Source: Bdellovibrionales bacterium (GTDB lineage Bacteria; Bdellovibrionota; Bdellovibrionia; Bdellovibrionales; Bdellovibrionaceae). From it: a stretch of 64,000 nt of DNA. How positions within the stretch are numbered: the stretch's first letter is position 1; every line of letters starts with the position of its first letter. Of this stretch, positions 1 through 8,676 are shown one piece after another. The notes under the pieces are model-generated. The model worked only from the letters and a program-made list of their open reading frames with translations, had not been told where the DNA came from and searched no databases. A program made the translations under genes and the position numbers. Location: contig JAFEAQ010000011.1 in NCBI GenBank assembly GCA_018266295.1, positions 496,001 through 560,000 of the forward strand. The letters are read 5' to 3'.

Positions 1-304
1 TTTGATTTTCTTGGCGTTCGATTTGCTCTGTGAGATCCACAGTCACATTACCGAAGCAACGGACTTGGCAAGAAAGACGGCGGCTATCTATACGCCAATT
101 CGTACCAATCAGACCGAGCTCCGTCTTATTAGGCGGAAGGACGTTGTTTTCGCCTTCAACAATGTGCACACGGCATTCCGCACAGCTTGGAACTCCCTTA
201 CAAATGGATTTAATCTCGATCTGATTTTCTGTCGCGATTTGCAACAGACTCTTCTCGGGAGTCACATCCACTTCAATATTTTGCGGGACAAATTTAACTT
301 TCAT
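1..304 (-). CDS. 2Fe-2S ferredoxin (3' end outside window)
   Basis: The start is an ATG at 304, 26 bases after the tyrS stop, and the gene runs off the left edge, leaving about 101 residues. The protein begins MKVKFVPQNIEVDV and has the [2Fe-2S] cluster spacing C35-x5-C41-x2-C44 with a further pair of cysteines near 79 and 82. The fold is the plant/adrenodoxin-type beta-grasp ferredoxin, a soluble one-electron carrier. It is the last visible gene of a minus-strand series with zapA, fau, rny and tyrS. The electron partner is unknown. A forward-strand reading frame over the same bases is antisense to this gene and lacks any recognisable domain. Confidence 0.85.
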   Translation of the reverse strand, partial: MKVKFVPQNIEVDVTPEKSLLQIATENQIEIKSICKGVPSCAECRVHIVEGENNVLPPNKTELGLIGTNWRIDSRRLSCQVRCFGNVTVDLTEQIERQENQ

Positions 305-330
305 TGCTCTACCCTATTTCAGCTACGGGT

Positions 331-1560
331 CTACTTAACTATAAACTTAATAAATTTTTTCTTACCGGCTTTGAGGACGAAGCTTTCACCGGTCTTCAAA
401 TCCCAGCGAGCCTTCGGGTCAGCCAGCTTCACGCCATCACGCTGAACGCCGCCGCCGGCAATCAATCTGCCGGCTTCGCCGTTACTTGCGGCCATCCCCG
501 CTTTCACCATGAGAGCGGCAATGCCCACTTGGTTCTCGGCAAAGACTTCAAATTCTGGAACTTCATCCGGCAAGCCTTTATCTACGAAAATACGATTGAA
601 TTCGTCTTCAGCTTGCTGAGCCGCCGCTTCCGAGTGGAAACGTTTGATCAAAAATTTCGCTAAAGCGACTTTCACTTCGCGCGGATGCTTGCGTTTTTCC
701 GCCACATCGGTTTTCAACTGCGACAACGCGGGCCCTGTGATATCAGTCAAAAGCTGGTACCAACGGTACATCAAATCATCGGAAATTCTCATTGTCTTCC
801 CGAACATGTCTTTCGGGGTGTCGATAACAGAAATATAATTATCTAAGCTCTTCGACATTTTGTTCACGCCGTCGATCCCCTCAAGGATCGGCATCGTGAG
901 CACACACTGAGGCTCTTGGCCGTAAGCACTTTGTAAATCACGGCCCACTAAAAGGTTGAACTTCTGATCCGTACCACCAAGCTCCACATCAGACTTCAAA
1001 GCCACAGAGTCGTAGCCCTGAGTCAGTGGGTACAAGAATTCATGCAAAGCAATCGGACTACCAGATTTATAGCGATTCGTGAAATCATCACGTTCCAGCA
1101 TACGAGCGACGGTGTACTTTGAAGCCAAACGAATGACATCGGCAAAATTCAATTTGCCACACCAGTGAGAGTTAAAAACAATTTCCGTTTTTTCTGGATC
1201 AAGAATCTTGAAAATTTGTTTCTTGTACGTAGCTGCGTTGATTTCAATATCTTCCGGAGTCAACATCGGGCGAGTGGTGTTCTTGCCGGAGGGATCCCCG
1301 ATCAATGCCGTGAAATCCCCGATTAGGAACTGCACGTGATGGCCCAAATCCTGGAAGGTTTTCAGTTTATTAATCACGACTGTGTGACCAATGTGAATGT
1401 CCGGACGCGTAGGATCCGCCCCGAGCTTGATTCTCAGAGGCTGATTCTTTTCTTTACTGCGTTTGAGCTTTTTCAGCATGTCTTCATCACTGATGAATTC
1501 AGCCACGCCGAATTTGATTCTCTCAAGCTGTTCGCGAGGATCCATGAAAGACATGCTCAT
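331..1560 (-). CDS. tyrS: Tyrosyl-tRNA synthetase
   Basis: Class Ic aminoacyl-tRNA synthetase that charges tRNA-Tyr in the cytoplasm. The 409-residue product has the HIGH signature at 56-59, KMSKS at 234-238, and a C-terminal S4-like RNA-binding segment ending in [11 protein letters not shown]. The length and the form of both signatures fit the TyrRS branch that carries a C-terminal S4 domain. The ATG overlaps the rny stop by one base (TAATG), so translation is probably coupled to rny. A second in-frame ATG lies three codons in (MSMSF) and could equally be the start. Nothing unusual in the catalytic motifs. Confidence 0.96.
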   Translation of the reverse strand: MSMSFMDPREQLERIKFGVAEFISDEDMLKKLKRSKEKNQPLRIKLGADPTRPDIHIGHTVVINKLKTFQDLGHHVQFLIGDFTALIGDPSGKNTTRPMLTPEDIEINAATYKKQIFKILDPEKTEIVFNSHWCGKLNFADVIRLASKYTVARMLERDDFTNRYKSGSPIALHEFLYPLTQGYDSVALKSDVELGGTDQKFNLLVGRDLQSAYGQEPQCVLTMPILEGIDGVNKMSKSLDNYISVIDTPKDMFGKTMRISDDLMYRWYQLLTDITGPALSQLKTDVAEKRKHPREVKVALAKFLIKRFHSEAAAQQAEDEFNRIFVDKGLPDEVPEFEVFAENQVGIAALMVKAGMAASNGEAGRLIAGGGVQRDGVKLADPKARWDLKTGESFVLKAGKKKFIKFIVK

Positions 1561-3125
1561 TACCTCGCGTGTTCAACAGTGCGGCTCTCACGAACCACGG
1601 TGACTTTAACCTGGCCAGCTTGCGGCATTTCACGCTCGATCTTACGAGCGATATCACGCGCAAGCATGGTTGATTGATCGTCAGTCACTTTAGCACTTTC
1701 CACCATCACACGCACTTCACGGCCGGCTTGCAATGCAAATGTTTTCAAGACGCCGTCGAAGCTATTGCCGATACTTTCAAGATCTTCCAAACGATGGATG
1801 TAAGCATCCATGTGCGGACGACGCGCGCCCGGACGAGATGCTGACAAGATATTTGCGGCATGGATAATCCACGCCAAAGCAGACGTTGGTTTCTCATCAT
1901 CTTGGTGAGCACGGATCGCATGGCAGATCTCTTCAGATTCACCGTATTTTTTCGCCCACTCTGCACCAACCAATGCATAACTGCCTTCAGCTGTGTGCTC
2001 AATCGCACGGCCGATTTCATGCAAGATCCCCGCACGGCGAGCTTGCTTCACATTCATGCCCATTTCGCCGGCGAGCAAGCCAGCGATGTAAGCCACTTCC
2101 AAAGAATGATTCAAGACGTTTTGAGCATGGGTTGAACGGTACTTGAGGCTACCGATCAATTTTACGAGCTCTGGGTGGATGTTCGGAATTCCGAGCTCCA
2201 CAACCACGCGCTCGCCTTCTTCTTTGATGGATTTAGTAATTTCGTTCTTTTGTTTTTCAACGACCTCTTCGATACGCGCTGGATGAACGCGGCCGTCTTC
2301 CATCAACTTTTCAATCGTACGTTTCGCCAGTTCACGGCGAACCGGATCGAAACCAGAGATAACAACCGCTTCCGGAGTATCATCGACGATCAAATCCACA
2401 CCGCACATGGCTTCCAAAGTACGGATGTTCCGGCCTTCACGACCGATGATTTTACCTTTCATTTCATCGCTTGGCAGAGCCAAAACGCTGACAGTTCTTT
2501 CAGACGTGTACTCAGAAGCAAAGCGAGATAATGCCGTGCTGATAATGCGACGAGCTTTTTTGTCGGCTTCTTTTTGTGCTTCTTCTTCGATGGCAGAGAT
2601 TTTCTTAGCTGCTTCGACTTTTGCTTCGTCCTCAAGTGCTGTGATCAACTGACGACGAGCTTCTTCTGCCGTCATCGCTGCAATGGATTCTAGCTTCTGC
2701 TTCAATTCACCGATGTGAGTCTCTGCTTTTTTCTCGAGGTCTTTAATGCGTGTTTCAGTGATGGCGACTTTTTCTTCGCGGTCTTTCAACTGACCGACAA
2801 AACGGTCATTCTCTTCCAGCTTCACCTTGAACTGATCGTCGACTTCTTTAAGACGACGCTCCAGCTGAGATTCTTTATTCTTCATCTGAGCTTTTTGCTT
2901 ATGAATATCGGCCTCAACATTCTTACGCGCGCGGGCTTCAAAATCCTTCGCTTTTGTTTCAGAATCTTTCTTCACCTTTGCAGCTTCAGACTTTGCTTTG
3001 TTAATAATGCGGTCTGCTTCAGCACGGGCTGATTTCTTTTGGGACTCGTCTTGAATTCTTTTGATAACGAAGACAAGAACGCCCCCGATAACCAATCCAA
3101 GAATCGATGCGATAACAACTTCCAT
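1560..3125 (-). CDS. rny: RNase Y homologue with altered HD active site
   Basis: The 521-residue protein has the full RNase Y architecture: an N-terminal membrane helix (about 3-22), a long charged coiled coil (about 25-200), a KH domain with [11 protein letters not shown], an HD-type domain and the conserved C-terminal block ending [12 protein letters not shown]. RNase Y is a membrane-bound endoribonuclease that starts mRNA decay in many bacteria. The expected metal-site residues are changed here: HD is H369-E370, the GSH histidine is Y383, the HH pair is H407-Q408, and the ADA aspartate is N425. The histidine of NHSLEVA remains. The scaffold is well conserved, so the gene is clearly kept, but nuclease activity is doubtful. 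Neighbours are fau (14 bases upstream) and tyrS (overlapping). Confidence 0.9.
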   Translation of the reverse strand: MEVVIASILGLVIGGVLVFVIKRIQDESQKKSARAEADRIINKAKSEAAKVKKDSETKAKDFEARARKNVEADIHKQKAQMKNKESQLERRLKEVDDQFKVKLEENDRFVGQLKDREEKVAITETRIKDLEKKAETHIGELKQKLESIAAMTAEEARRQLITALEDEAKVEAAKKISAIEEEAQKEADKKARRIISTALSRFASEYTSERTVSVLALPSDEMKGKIIGREGRNIRTLEAMCGVDLIVDDTPEAVVISGFDPVRRELAKRTIEKLMEDGRVHPARIEEVVEKQKNEITKSIKEEGERVVVELGIPNIHPELVKLIGSLKYRSTHAQNVLNHSLEVAYIAGLLAGEMGMNVKQARRAGILHEIGRAIEHTAEGSYALVGAEWAKKYGESEEICHAIRAHQDDEKPTSALAWIIHAANILSASRPGARRPHMDAYIHRLEDLESIGNSFDGVLKTFALQAGREVRVMVESAKVTDDQSTMLARDIARKIEREMPQAGQVKVTVVRESRTVEHAR

Positions 3126-3139
3126 AACCGGACTCCTAC

Positions 3140-3709
3140 TTACTTACACTGAATAATCTCGTTTTCGGTGATGACGAAGTCGACATTGATGTCGTGCTCT
3201 TCCACCGGAAAGTCCTCAGCAAGGACTTGGCAGCCAAAACAGATGCCAACCTTAGGACCTTTGTAATCAGCCAGGGCTTTGTCATAAAACCCGCGGCCTT
3301 TACCTAAACGATTGCCTTTTTTATTAAATCCTAAACCCGGAACTAAAACTCCGGTGAGCTCTTCGAGATCCAACTTACGGGAATCCTCGGAAGGCTCCAT
3401 CACCCCGAACGGACCTTTGATGAAATTCTGCGAGATATAAAAAGTCAGGTGGTCGGCTTCCATACGCGGAAACGCCCATTCGATTTTTTCGGAATGATGA
3501 AACACCGGACTCAGATCAGGTTCCTGAGGAAGGGCATGATAACCTGCCCAAATACCCTGTTTCTGGCCGATAAATTCTGTGAGATTTTCGCAGAGTTGTT
3601 GCTGGATTTGCACGGACGAATGCGGGGACTCTTTTTGCAAAAGAGCCTTCAGGTGGTCACGCCATTGGCGTTTACCCCACGCTTGCATTTTATTTAGACG
3701 CAAACTCAT
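3140..3709 (-). CDS. fau: 5-formyltetrahydrofolate cyclo-ligase
   Basis: Predicted to convert 5-formyl-THF to 5,10-methenyl-THF with ATP, recycling folate. The 189-residue protein carries the family glycine-rich block (PGLGFNKKGNRLGKGRGFYD, about 125-145) and the C-terminal D-x-x-V-D-FVITE block. An N-terminal basic segment precedes the fold as usual. It lies between zapA and rny on the same strand, 30 bases after the zapA stop, and appears to be part of one operon. The ATG is preceded by GAGGCTAGG. The zapA-fau pairing is common in proteobacteria, where 6S RNA sometimes sits between them; here the gap is too short for that. Confidence 0.93.
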   Translation of the reverse strand: MSLRLNKMQAWGKRQWRDHLKALLQKESPHSSVQIQQQLCENLTEFIGQKQGIWAGYHALPQEPDLSPVFHHSEKIEWAFPRMEADHLTFYISQNFIKGPFGVMEPSEDSRKLDLEELTGVLVPGLGFNKKGNRLGKGRGFYDKALADYKGPKVGICFGCQVLAEDFPVEEHDINVDFVITENEIIQCK

Positions 3710-3739
3710 CCTAGCCTCAAAAACGAAAACAGAAATTAA

Positions 3740-4042
3740 TTAAACTGTTCTGTTGAGCTTGGAATTTTCTAGATCGATAGAGAGTTTAAGTGCTTTTTCT
3801 TCTATTTTCTCAAGCTCGCGGTGAGCTTTTCTTTTGAGAAGAATGAGTTCCTCTGCCACGTTAAGGGCTGTTAGAACTGCTGCATTTTGAAAAGAACCAT
3901 ACTTCGTCACGGACAAAGCTTGATCCATTTTATTGTTCACAAATTCGACGAGTTCCTGAACAGTCGCATCATCATGGGAGGTTTTTAACTTATATGGGAC
4001 TCCCGCAATAAGGAAGTCGTAGGTTTTTTTCTCAGATGCCAC
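3740..4042 (-). CDS. zapA: Cell division protein ZapA
   Basis: Small cytosolic protein (100 residues) that bundles FtsZ filaments at the division site. The N-terminal ZapA domain (YDFLIAGVPYKLKTS, residues 8-22, then the VQELVEFVNNKM helix) is followed by the long C-terminal coiled coil (from about 50). The start is GTG at 4042, the first codon of the domain-matching frame, with AGGTCCGA just upstream. It heads the operon zapA-fau-rny-tyrS-ferredoxin. The leader contains a GGGCC/GGCCC hairpin (4054-4069) between the promoter and the start codon. Confidence 0.88.
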   Translation of the reverse strand: MASEKKTYDFLIAGVPYKLKTSHDDATVQELVEFVNNKMDQALSVTKYGSFQNAAVLTALNVAEELILLKRKAHRELEKIEEKALKLSIDLENSKLNRTV

Positions 4043-4157
4043 TCGGACCTCGTGGGCCGTTCTTGGCCCTCACAAATCTTAAACTAAACTGCCTGTCTTA
4101 ATACGCCGCTAAGTGTACTAAAAGGTTCTAGAAATTCCTTTTCAACAGTACCTTAAA

Positions 4158-4185
4158 ATTATAACTGACTTCATAGACTTAGCAA
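4158..4185 (-). promoter_or_regulatory. Sigma-70-type promoter of the zapA operon
   Basis: On the minus strand a consensus -10 TATAAT (4158-4163) follows a -35-like TTGCTA (4180-4185) with a 16-base spacer. It would start transcription near 4150 and leave a leader of about 110 bases before the zapA GTG. The leader includes a short GC-rich hairpin at 4054-4069. Confidence 0.6.
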
Positions 4186-4208
4186 CTTTTGTTTGTCAGT
4201 TAGCTGCG

Positions 4209-4805
4209 TTATTTTTGAAAACAGGTGCAAACCACGCCTAAGCCATTCTTCTCTTCGCAGAAAAGACGCTGATGAGCCCTCTCATCATTGAATTCCAGTT
4301 CGAAAATCTTTTGAAAGGCGCGTTTAAAACTCAAAGTCTGTCCATTGAGCTTAGTGTCATAGTAGGAGCGTTCATCCTCAACCACATCGTGATTAAGAAA
4401 GTACTGATCGAGATCTTTTTGACTCGGATTCGTGCGCTGAGCGGCAGGAATCGCGACAGGCATTCCCGCCCCCTTGTCATCGAGGTTTTCAATGCTCAAG
4501 AGGTAACTGACTTTGCCTTTTTTTACCGGTTTTGCTGAAAGTTTAAGCCGTTTCTGCTGACCCAAGGAGTCTTTGAGGAGCACTTGGCGGTAACGAAGCA
4601 GCGACTGCGACGTGACATAGCTCTTGTCGATATCGTCCTTCAAAACGTTCAGATCGACTTTGAGGGATTGAGTTTCATTTTTTAAACTGGGAAAGCACTT
4701 GATCACGTTGGTGTAAGAAACGGAAACAGGTTTTTCTTTGGTTTCAGCCCCCGCGGACATACCGAACGTAATAACACATGCTGTAGATAAAAATGCCTTT
4801 AACAA
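4209..4805 (-). CDS. Secreted protein of unknown function
   Basis: I do not recognise this 198-residue protein. It starts with a signal peptide (MLKAFLSTACVITFGMSAGA, cleavage near residue 20) and the mature part has four cysteines, three of them in the last 25 residues (LFCEEKNGLGVVCTCF). The start used is TTG at 4805, because it begins the signal peptide directly after a G-rich stretch and no ATG exists upstream in frame. It follows the 4851-6599 gene on the same strand. The likely location is the periplasm or outside the cell. Confidence 0.7.
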   Translation of the reverse strand: MLKAFLSTACVITFGMSAGAETKEKPVSVSYTNVIKCFPSLKNETQSLKVDLNVLKDDIDKSYVTSQSLLRYRQVLLKDSLGQQKRLKLSAKPVKKGKVSYLLSIENLDDKGAGMPVAIPAAQRTNPSQKDLDQYFLNHDVVEDERSYYDTKLNGQTLSFKRAFQKIFELEFNDERAHQRLFCEEKNGLGVVCTCFQK

Positions 4806-4820
4806 ATAGCCCCCGAAAGA

Positions 4821-4836
4821 GGCCCAAACAAGGGCC
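4821..4836 (-). terminator. Weak hairpin between two secreted-protein genes
   Basis: GGCCC (4821-4825) pairs with GGGCC (4832-4836) across a six-base loop. There is no clear U-run on either side, so it may only reduce read-through from the upstream secreted-protein gene. Confidence 0.25.
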
Positions 4837-4850
4837 CCTTCAGAATGCTA

Positions 4851-6599
4851 TTAATATTTACTGAGGAAAGCAATCACGTCCAAATCTTGCCCACTCGCCA
4901 CCCCGGCTCCGCCAGGCATCGGTCCCGTCAATTGATCCAAAGTGTATCCGGTAAATGCATCGGTGTTGCGATCATGCTGGAAGCGCAGCCATTTTTCCCG
5001 ATCATACCAAGCCTTCTTCGTAGAATTGTCGCGACAAGTTGCGAGCTCACTGCCTTGAGCGCCCCAACGAAGCTCCGGGCAGTGATAAGGATCGAAACTC
5101 AAATCATAGATTCTAGCGCGCGCTTTTTCCAGGTTGATGGAAACACTTTGACCTGCACTATTTTTGTAAGTGATCTGGCATGCACTCGAGGTTTGCTTGT
5201 AAGCATTCAGCATATCTGCCGCGATATTTTTGCCGTCGTAGCCAATCTTGCCGTCGCGAGCTTTGTAGTGACGAATCGCCTCTTGCACATAAGTGCGAAG
5301 TTCTAGGAAGGCCACTTTCAAACGCGCATCACGCGCTGGAGTTGCATAAGTCTCCCACTCGCCGTCAGCCCCATAAATATTGTTCGGAAGTGTGTAGGGA
5401 TGCTCCTTCTGATTCACGCCCGCTGAGACCGCCACTTGGACAGCATCGGCACGTTCTTGCATCCCATTACACAACTCGGTTGTCATGACTTTGACATCAT
5501 CAATAGGATTTTCTACGAGGGGCCCGTCGGCCAAACGGTTACGAACCCAATCATAGTAATCCATTTGCTGCCCTTGGAATACAAAGCCCGCTTGGCGCCA
5601 ATCTTGGCTCGCGTTTGTTCCGAAGTATTGCTCCGTACTGTACAGAGGCAACTCGCGGTCTTTCGCTCCGACGATTTTTCCGCCGACATAACCCGCACTT
5701 GCATTCCACACCGCCCCTGTCAAGCGCAGGGGACGCCAGTTTTTAAAGCCAGCACCTTGTCCTGGATAAGAGCGCATGAAGCGCGAGTTGTACAAACCAG
5801 ATGTCAGACTGTTATCGGGATGCGCATCAATATAATAAATGCGCCCGTCTTTTGTTACTTTATAAACTGTCACCACGTGGCCGTTCGGATCATAGATCAC
5901 TGTGCCCGGGCGAATGGCATCACGACTAATGCGCACAGGATAGAAATCTGAGAAGAGTCTATCCGCATCCATTCCCGAATAACTCACTCGAAAATTCGCC
6001 GACGAAACTTCGTCCGGCAAAGTATGATTGAAAATCTCTATGGCGTTCGTCAATCGTGGGCTGCCCGAGCGAGTTTTCTCGGTGAGCACCGCATAGCGCG
6101 CGCGAACGGTATTGCCATACGGAGAGTAGCGAATATCTTTGACCACATCTCCCGGCCCTTGAATCGGACTCACACTGCTGACGAAGCTAAATGGCAGCTG
6201 ATTTTTCCAGGCATAGTAGGCGCGCAAGAAGTACGGAAAATCCGCACAGTCTGAATAGAACTTCAGATAGGCGACATCCGACTGCGCATAGGGATTTACT
6301 TGAGGATTGCGGAAGCAACTTGAAACCGTCGCACAGAGACCGCGAGAAACGCCATCTCCCACCATAGAGATATAGCGGATGTAGTTTTGCTCCTCCGTGA
6401 CTCCCCACTCGGTCTTGCTGATGATCCAAGGCTCTGACACCGCGAGAGTATCGGCATCAAAAGGGATGACGACGTCACGTGAATATCCCTCTTGCGCGTA
6501 TCCATCAAAAGCAATCAACAAAGTTAGAACGATGAATATGAAAAAGAAGCTAAGATGGCGGTCTTTACCGCCGCGAATTGCGGTGCCTCGATTTGTCAC
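4851..6599 (-). CDS. Large secreted protein, possible NlpC/P60-like cysteine hydrolase
   Basis: About 582 residues from a GTG at 6599 that has GGAGGGCTCA immediately upstream. An open frame extends to an ATG at 6671 but lacks a ribosome site. Basic residues followed by FFFIFIVLTLLIAFDGYAQ form a signal peptide. In the mature part DCADFPYFLRAYYAW, then DPNGHVVTVYKV, then YYIDAHPDNS have the order Cys, His, acidic/His seen in NlpC/P60-type papain-like folds, where the GHV strand carries the catalytic His. That assignment is my inference from three short motifs; the C-terminal half (about 350-582) is unrecognised. A role on cell wall or secreted substrates would fit, but is not shown by the sequence. 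Confidence 0.65.
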   Translation of the reverse strand: MTNRGTAIRGGKDRHLSFFFIFIVLTLLIAFDGYAQEGYSRDVVIPFDADTLAVSEPWIISKTEWGVTEEQNYIRYISMVGDGVSRGLCATVSSCFRNPQVNPYAQSDVAYLKFYSDCADFPYFLRAYYAWKNQLPFSFVSSVSPIQGPGDVVKDIRYSPYGNTVRARYAVLTEKTRSGSPRLTNAIEIFNHTLPDEVSSANFRVSYSGMDADRLFSDFYPVRISRDAIRPGTVIYDPNGHVVTVYKVTKDGRIYYIDAHPDNSLTSGLYNSRFMRSYPGQGAGFKNWRPLRLTGAVWNASAGYVGGKIVGAKDRELPLYSTEQYFGTNASQDWRQAGFVFQGQQMDYYDWVRNRLADGPLVENPIDDVKVMTTELCNGMQERADAVQVAVSAGVNQKEHPYTLPNNIYGADGEWETYATPARDARLKVAFLELRTYVQEAIRHYKARDGKIGYDGKNIAADMLNAYKQTSSACQITYKNSAGQSVSINLEKARARIYDLSFDPYHCPELRWGAQGSELATCRDNSTKKAWYDREKWLRFQHDRNTDAFTGYTLDQLTGPMPGGAGVASGQDLDVIAFLSKY

Positions 6600-6780
6600 T
6601 GAGCCCTCCAGAGCTATCAATATTTTTGACAGGTCAGAAAGACTTACAGGATGTCTTTTACCAGGGTTCACTATAATGCGGAAGAAACTGTCACACTTAT
6701 TGCTTTATATCCCGACAGTTGAGTTTTCAAAGTGATCTTTGCTCTGTGGCGTTCGACCCCCCTTGGACCCACGGAGCACC

Positions 6781-6808
6781 AAAACGGAGCGCCAAAACGC
6801 TCCGTTTT
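6781..6808. terminator. Strong bidirectional-type terminator hairpin
   Basis: A perfect 11-base stem, AAAACGGAGCG (6781-6791) with CGCTCCGTTTT (6798-6808), encloses a six-base loop. A T-rich tract follows on the plus strand and an A-rich arm gives U residues on the minus strand. No forward gene ending here was identified. Confidence 0.7.
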
Positions 6809-6957
6809 CTTTTTCCGGCAACGCCGAGGAGGCGGAGGTCGGGACGGCCGAAGCTGGATTGAGCCCGGCAATTGAATTTATCCGACCGGCTGTTCACCAA
6901 TCCGGACATCTATTCAACTTTAACAGCTTTTAAAAAATGGCATAGCTTGCAAACAAT

Positions 6958-6982
6958 AAAAGCGGCCCTAGAAGCCGCTTTT
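6958..6982 (+). terminator. Hairpin upstream of a tiny ORF
   Basis: AAAAGCGGC (6958-6966) pairs with GCCGCTTTT (6974-6982) across a seven-base loop. It looks like an intrinsic terminator and ends 36 bases before the start of the small peptide at 7019. It could be a plain terminator or an attenuator for that peptide. The region 6600-6957 contains no gene I can support. Confidence 0.6.
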
Positions 6983-7018
6983 AAGGATGAGAGGCTCCCT
7001 TTCACCAAGGAGACTCTT

Positions 7019-7117
7019 ATGAGAAGAACAATACAACTATTGTCTTTTCGGCTATTTGATAAAAAACTGCAGGTCTTGCTCTTAATTTTGCTATTGCTGC
7101 TGAGCTGCTGCAGTTAG
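7019..7117 (+). CDS. Tiny lipoprotein-like hydrophobic peptide (32 aa)
   Basis: ATG at 7019 follows AAGGAG with eight bases of spacing. The 32-residue peptide has a basic start (MRRTIQLLSFRLFDKKLQ), then a run of leucines and isoleucines, and ends LLLLSCCS. LLSC resembles a lipobox, so the product could be a signal peptide that is lipidated and leaves only two residues, or a small membrane toxin- or entericidin-like peptide. A strong hairpin lies just upstream. It is too short for ordinary gene calling. I cannot name a family. Evidence rests on the ribosome site, length of the hydrophobic run and the lipobox. Confidence 0.45.
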   Translation: MRRTIQLLSFRLFDKKLQVLLLILLLLLSCCS

Positions 7118-7224
7118 GTTTTAATAGATCCCAGACGGGCTTAGTTTAGAACTATAGTCCTGGTAAGTGGGCAACCAGGCTCTAAACTTGGAGTGCAAAA
7201 CAAGGACGAAGCTTCTGGGGCCAC

Positions 7225-8421
7225 CTAGTTCGCGAAGATGCTTTCAACAAACTCATGCGGGCTGAAGTGGCGGAGATCTTGGATGCGCTCGCCGACGCCG
7301 ATGAACTTGATTGGGATTTGTAGTTCGTTCGCGAGGCCCACGGCCACACCGCCTTTTGCAGTGCCATCCATTTTAGTGAGGATCGCGCCCGTTAAAGTCA
7401 GGGCTTTATGATATTCTTTTGCTTGGATCAAAGCGTTTTGGCCGGAGTTTGCATCAAGTACGATAATCACTTCGTGAGGTGCATCAGGAATAACCTTCGT
7501 CATCACGCGCTTCATTTTCTTGAGCTCTTCCATCAGGTTTTCTTGCGTGTGCAAACGGCCTGCGGTGTCGATGATCACAATGTCATAGTTTTGACCCTTG
7601 GCTTTTGAAACTGCATCAAATGCGACAGCACTTGGATCTTTCACGCCATCTGGAGAGAAGATTTCAACCTGCGCACGCTCCGTCCATACTTTCAATTGCC
7701 CGCCCGCCGCCGCACGGAAGGTATCCCCCGCCGCAACCAAAACGCGTTTGCCTTGGCTCGCGAACTGCGCTGACAACTTACCGATGCTTGTGGTTTTACC
7801 AGCACCGTTCACACCAACGACCATCAAAACTGTGGGGCCGTCTTTCGAGAATTGCAAATCATTGCTCGGAAGGTTTGAGAACACGCCTTCCATTTCGGTC
7901 TTCAAAGTGTCACGCACTTTACCGAGATCGGCTTTTTCTTTGCGATTCATGTCTTCGAGAGCGCCCATCAAGCGCTGAACTGTTTCAGGGCCCAAGTCGC
8001 TGGTGTAGAGAACTTCTTCGATGTCTTCTAAGTGCGATGAAGCCTCATTAGCTTTAAACAGATTCTTGATACGGCCGAAGATGTTTTCTTCTGTCGCTCG
8101 GAGGGCTTTTTTAAGATCGACTTCTTTTTCTTCGACTGCCGGAGCTTGTGCTACTGGCTGCACCGCTTCGGCTTTTCCCTGAAGCGTTGCTTCAGGAGCT
8201 GTTTCCGGTTCTGCCTTGGCGGCTTCTTTTAATTTCTCTGCGAGTGGCTTTTCTTGCGTCTGAGTAATTTGCTCCGCTTGTTTTTTTGCTAAAGCATCGC
8301 GGGGATTTTCGCCCTTGTTACGGAGAAGGAAGTACCACAGGCAGATGAAGATGATCGTAAATACAACACCAACACCTGCAAACACCAAAATCATACTGTC
8401 TTCGCTAACACCTTGGAACAT
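7225..8421 (-). CDS. ftsY: Signal recognition particle receptor FtsY
   Basis: SRP GTPase that docks ribosome-SRP complexes at the membrane for co-translational insertion. The start chosen is ATG at 8421 (MFQGVSEDSM), preceded by AGGGAAG; the longer open frame to 8481 overlaps the upstream gene. The 398-residue product has an N-terminal transmembrane helix (about 10-33), an acidic linker with Pro, Ala and Glu, then the NG domain: GVNGAGKTT (203-211), DTFRAAAGGQL, DTAGRLHTQENL and TKMDGTAKGG. A true membrane anchor replaces the acidic A domain of E. coli. It is the last gene in a run after smc and the DUF5522 gene, separated from the latter by two bases. Confidence 0.96.
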   Translation of the reverse strand: MFQGVSEDSMILVFAGVGVVFTIIFICLWYFLLRNKGENPRDALAKKQAEQITQTQEKPLAEKLKEAAKAEPETAPEATLQGKAEAVQPVAQAPAVEEKEVDLKKALRATEENIFGRIKNLFKANEASSHLEDIEEVLYTSDLGPETVQRLMGALEDMNRKEKADLGKVRDTLKTEMEGVFSNLPSNDLQFSKDGPTVLMVVGVNGAGKTTSIGKLSAQFASQGKRVLVAAGDTFRAAAGGQLKVWTERAQVEIFSPDGVKDPSAVAFDAVSKAKGQNYDIVIIDTAGRLHTQENLMEELKKMKRVMTKVIPDAPHEVIIVLDANSGQNALIQAKEYHKALTLTGAILTKMDGTAKGGVAVGLANELQIPIKFIGVGERIQDLRHFSPHEFVESIFAN

Positions 8422-8423
8422 GG

Positions 8424-8618
8424 CTACTTCCCTTTCTGCGAAAATCCATAGGGACAGTGGCGACAGCCGGACTGACAGCAATGACCGCGCTTTTTATGGA
8501 AAAGCTCCGTCATCACCTGATAGCCGGTTTCAGGATCAATATAAAAATCCTGGCCCTTTTCGCAGGCTTTCTTGTGGGCTTCTTCTATCTTACTTTTGCT
8601 GGTTTTTGCATCACTCAT
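8424..8618 (-). CDS. DUF5522 family small Cys-rich protein
   Basis: A 64-residue protein ending RGHCCQSGCRHCPYGFSQKGK. The CCxxxCRHCPYGF cluster is characteristic of small DUF5522 proteins and probably binds metal. The N-terminal third is charged and helical. Its TAG lies two bases before the ftsY ATG, and the ftsY ribosome site is inside its 3' end, so the two are translationally linked. A terminator-like hairpin separates it from smc. No biochemical function is known to me. Confidence 0.8.
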   Translation of the reverse strand: MSDAKTSKSKIEEAHKKACEKGQDFYIDPETGYQVMTELFHKKRGHCCQSGCRHCPYGFSQKGK

Positions 8619-8624
8619 TATAAA

Positions 8625-8649
8625 AAAAGGGGCCTTTTAAGCCCCTTTT
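8625..8649 (-). terminator. Terminator downstream of smc
   Basis: AAAAGGGGC (8625-8633) pairs with GCCCCTTTT (8641-8649) across a seven-base loop, and a run of seven A on the plus strand gives the U-tract for minus-strand transcripts. It lies between the smc stop at 8677 and the DUF5522 start, so the DUF5522-ftsY pair may have its own promoter or be expressed by read-through. Confidence 0.7.
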
Positions 8650-8676
8650 CCATAGTTTTACGATTAATACGCTGAA

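Noticed and set aside
2-445. Forward-strand ORF of 147 codons
   Set aside because: Antisense to the ferredoxin and the end of tyrS; no domain; the minus-strand genes explain the region.
4043-4208. 6S RNA next to zapA/fau
   Set aside because: The zapA-fau gap is 30 bases, and the region upstream of zapA shows only a promoter and a small hairpin, not the long 6S bulge structure.
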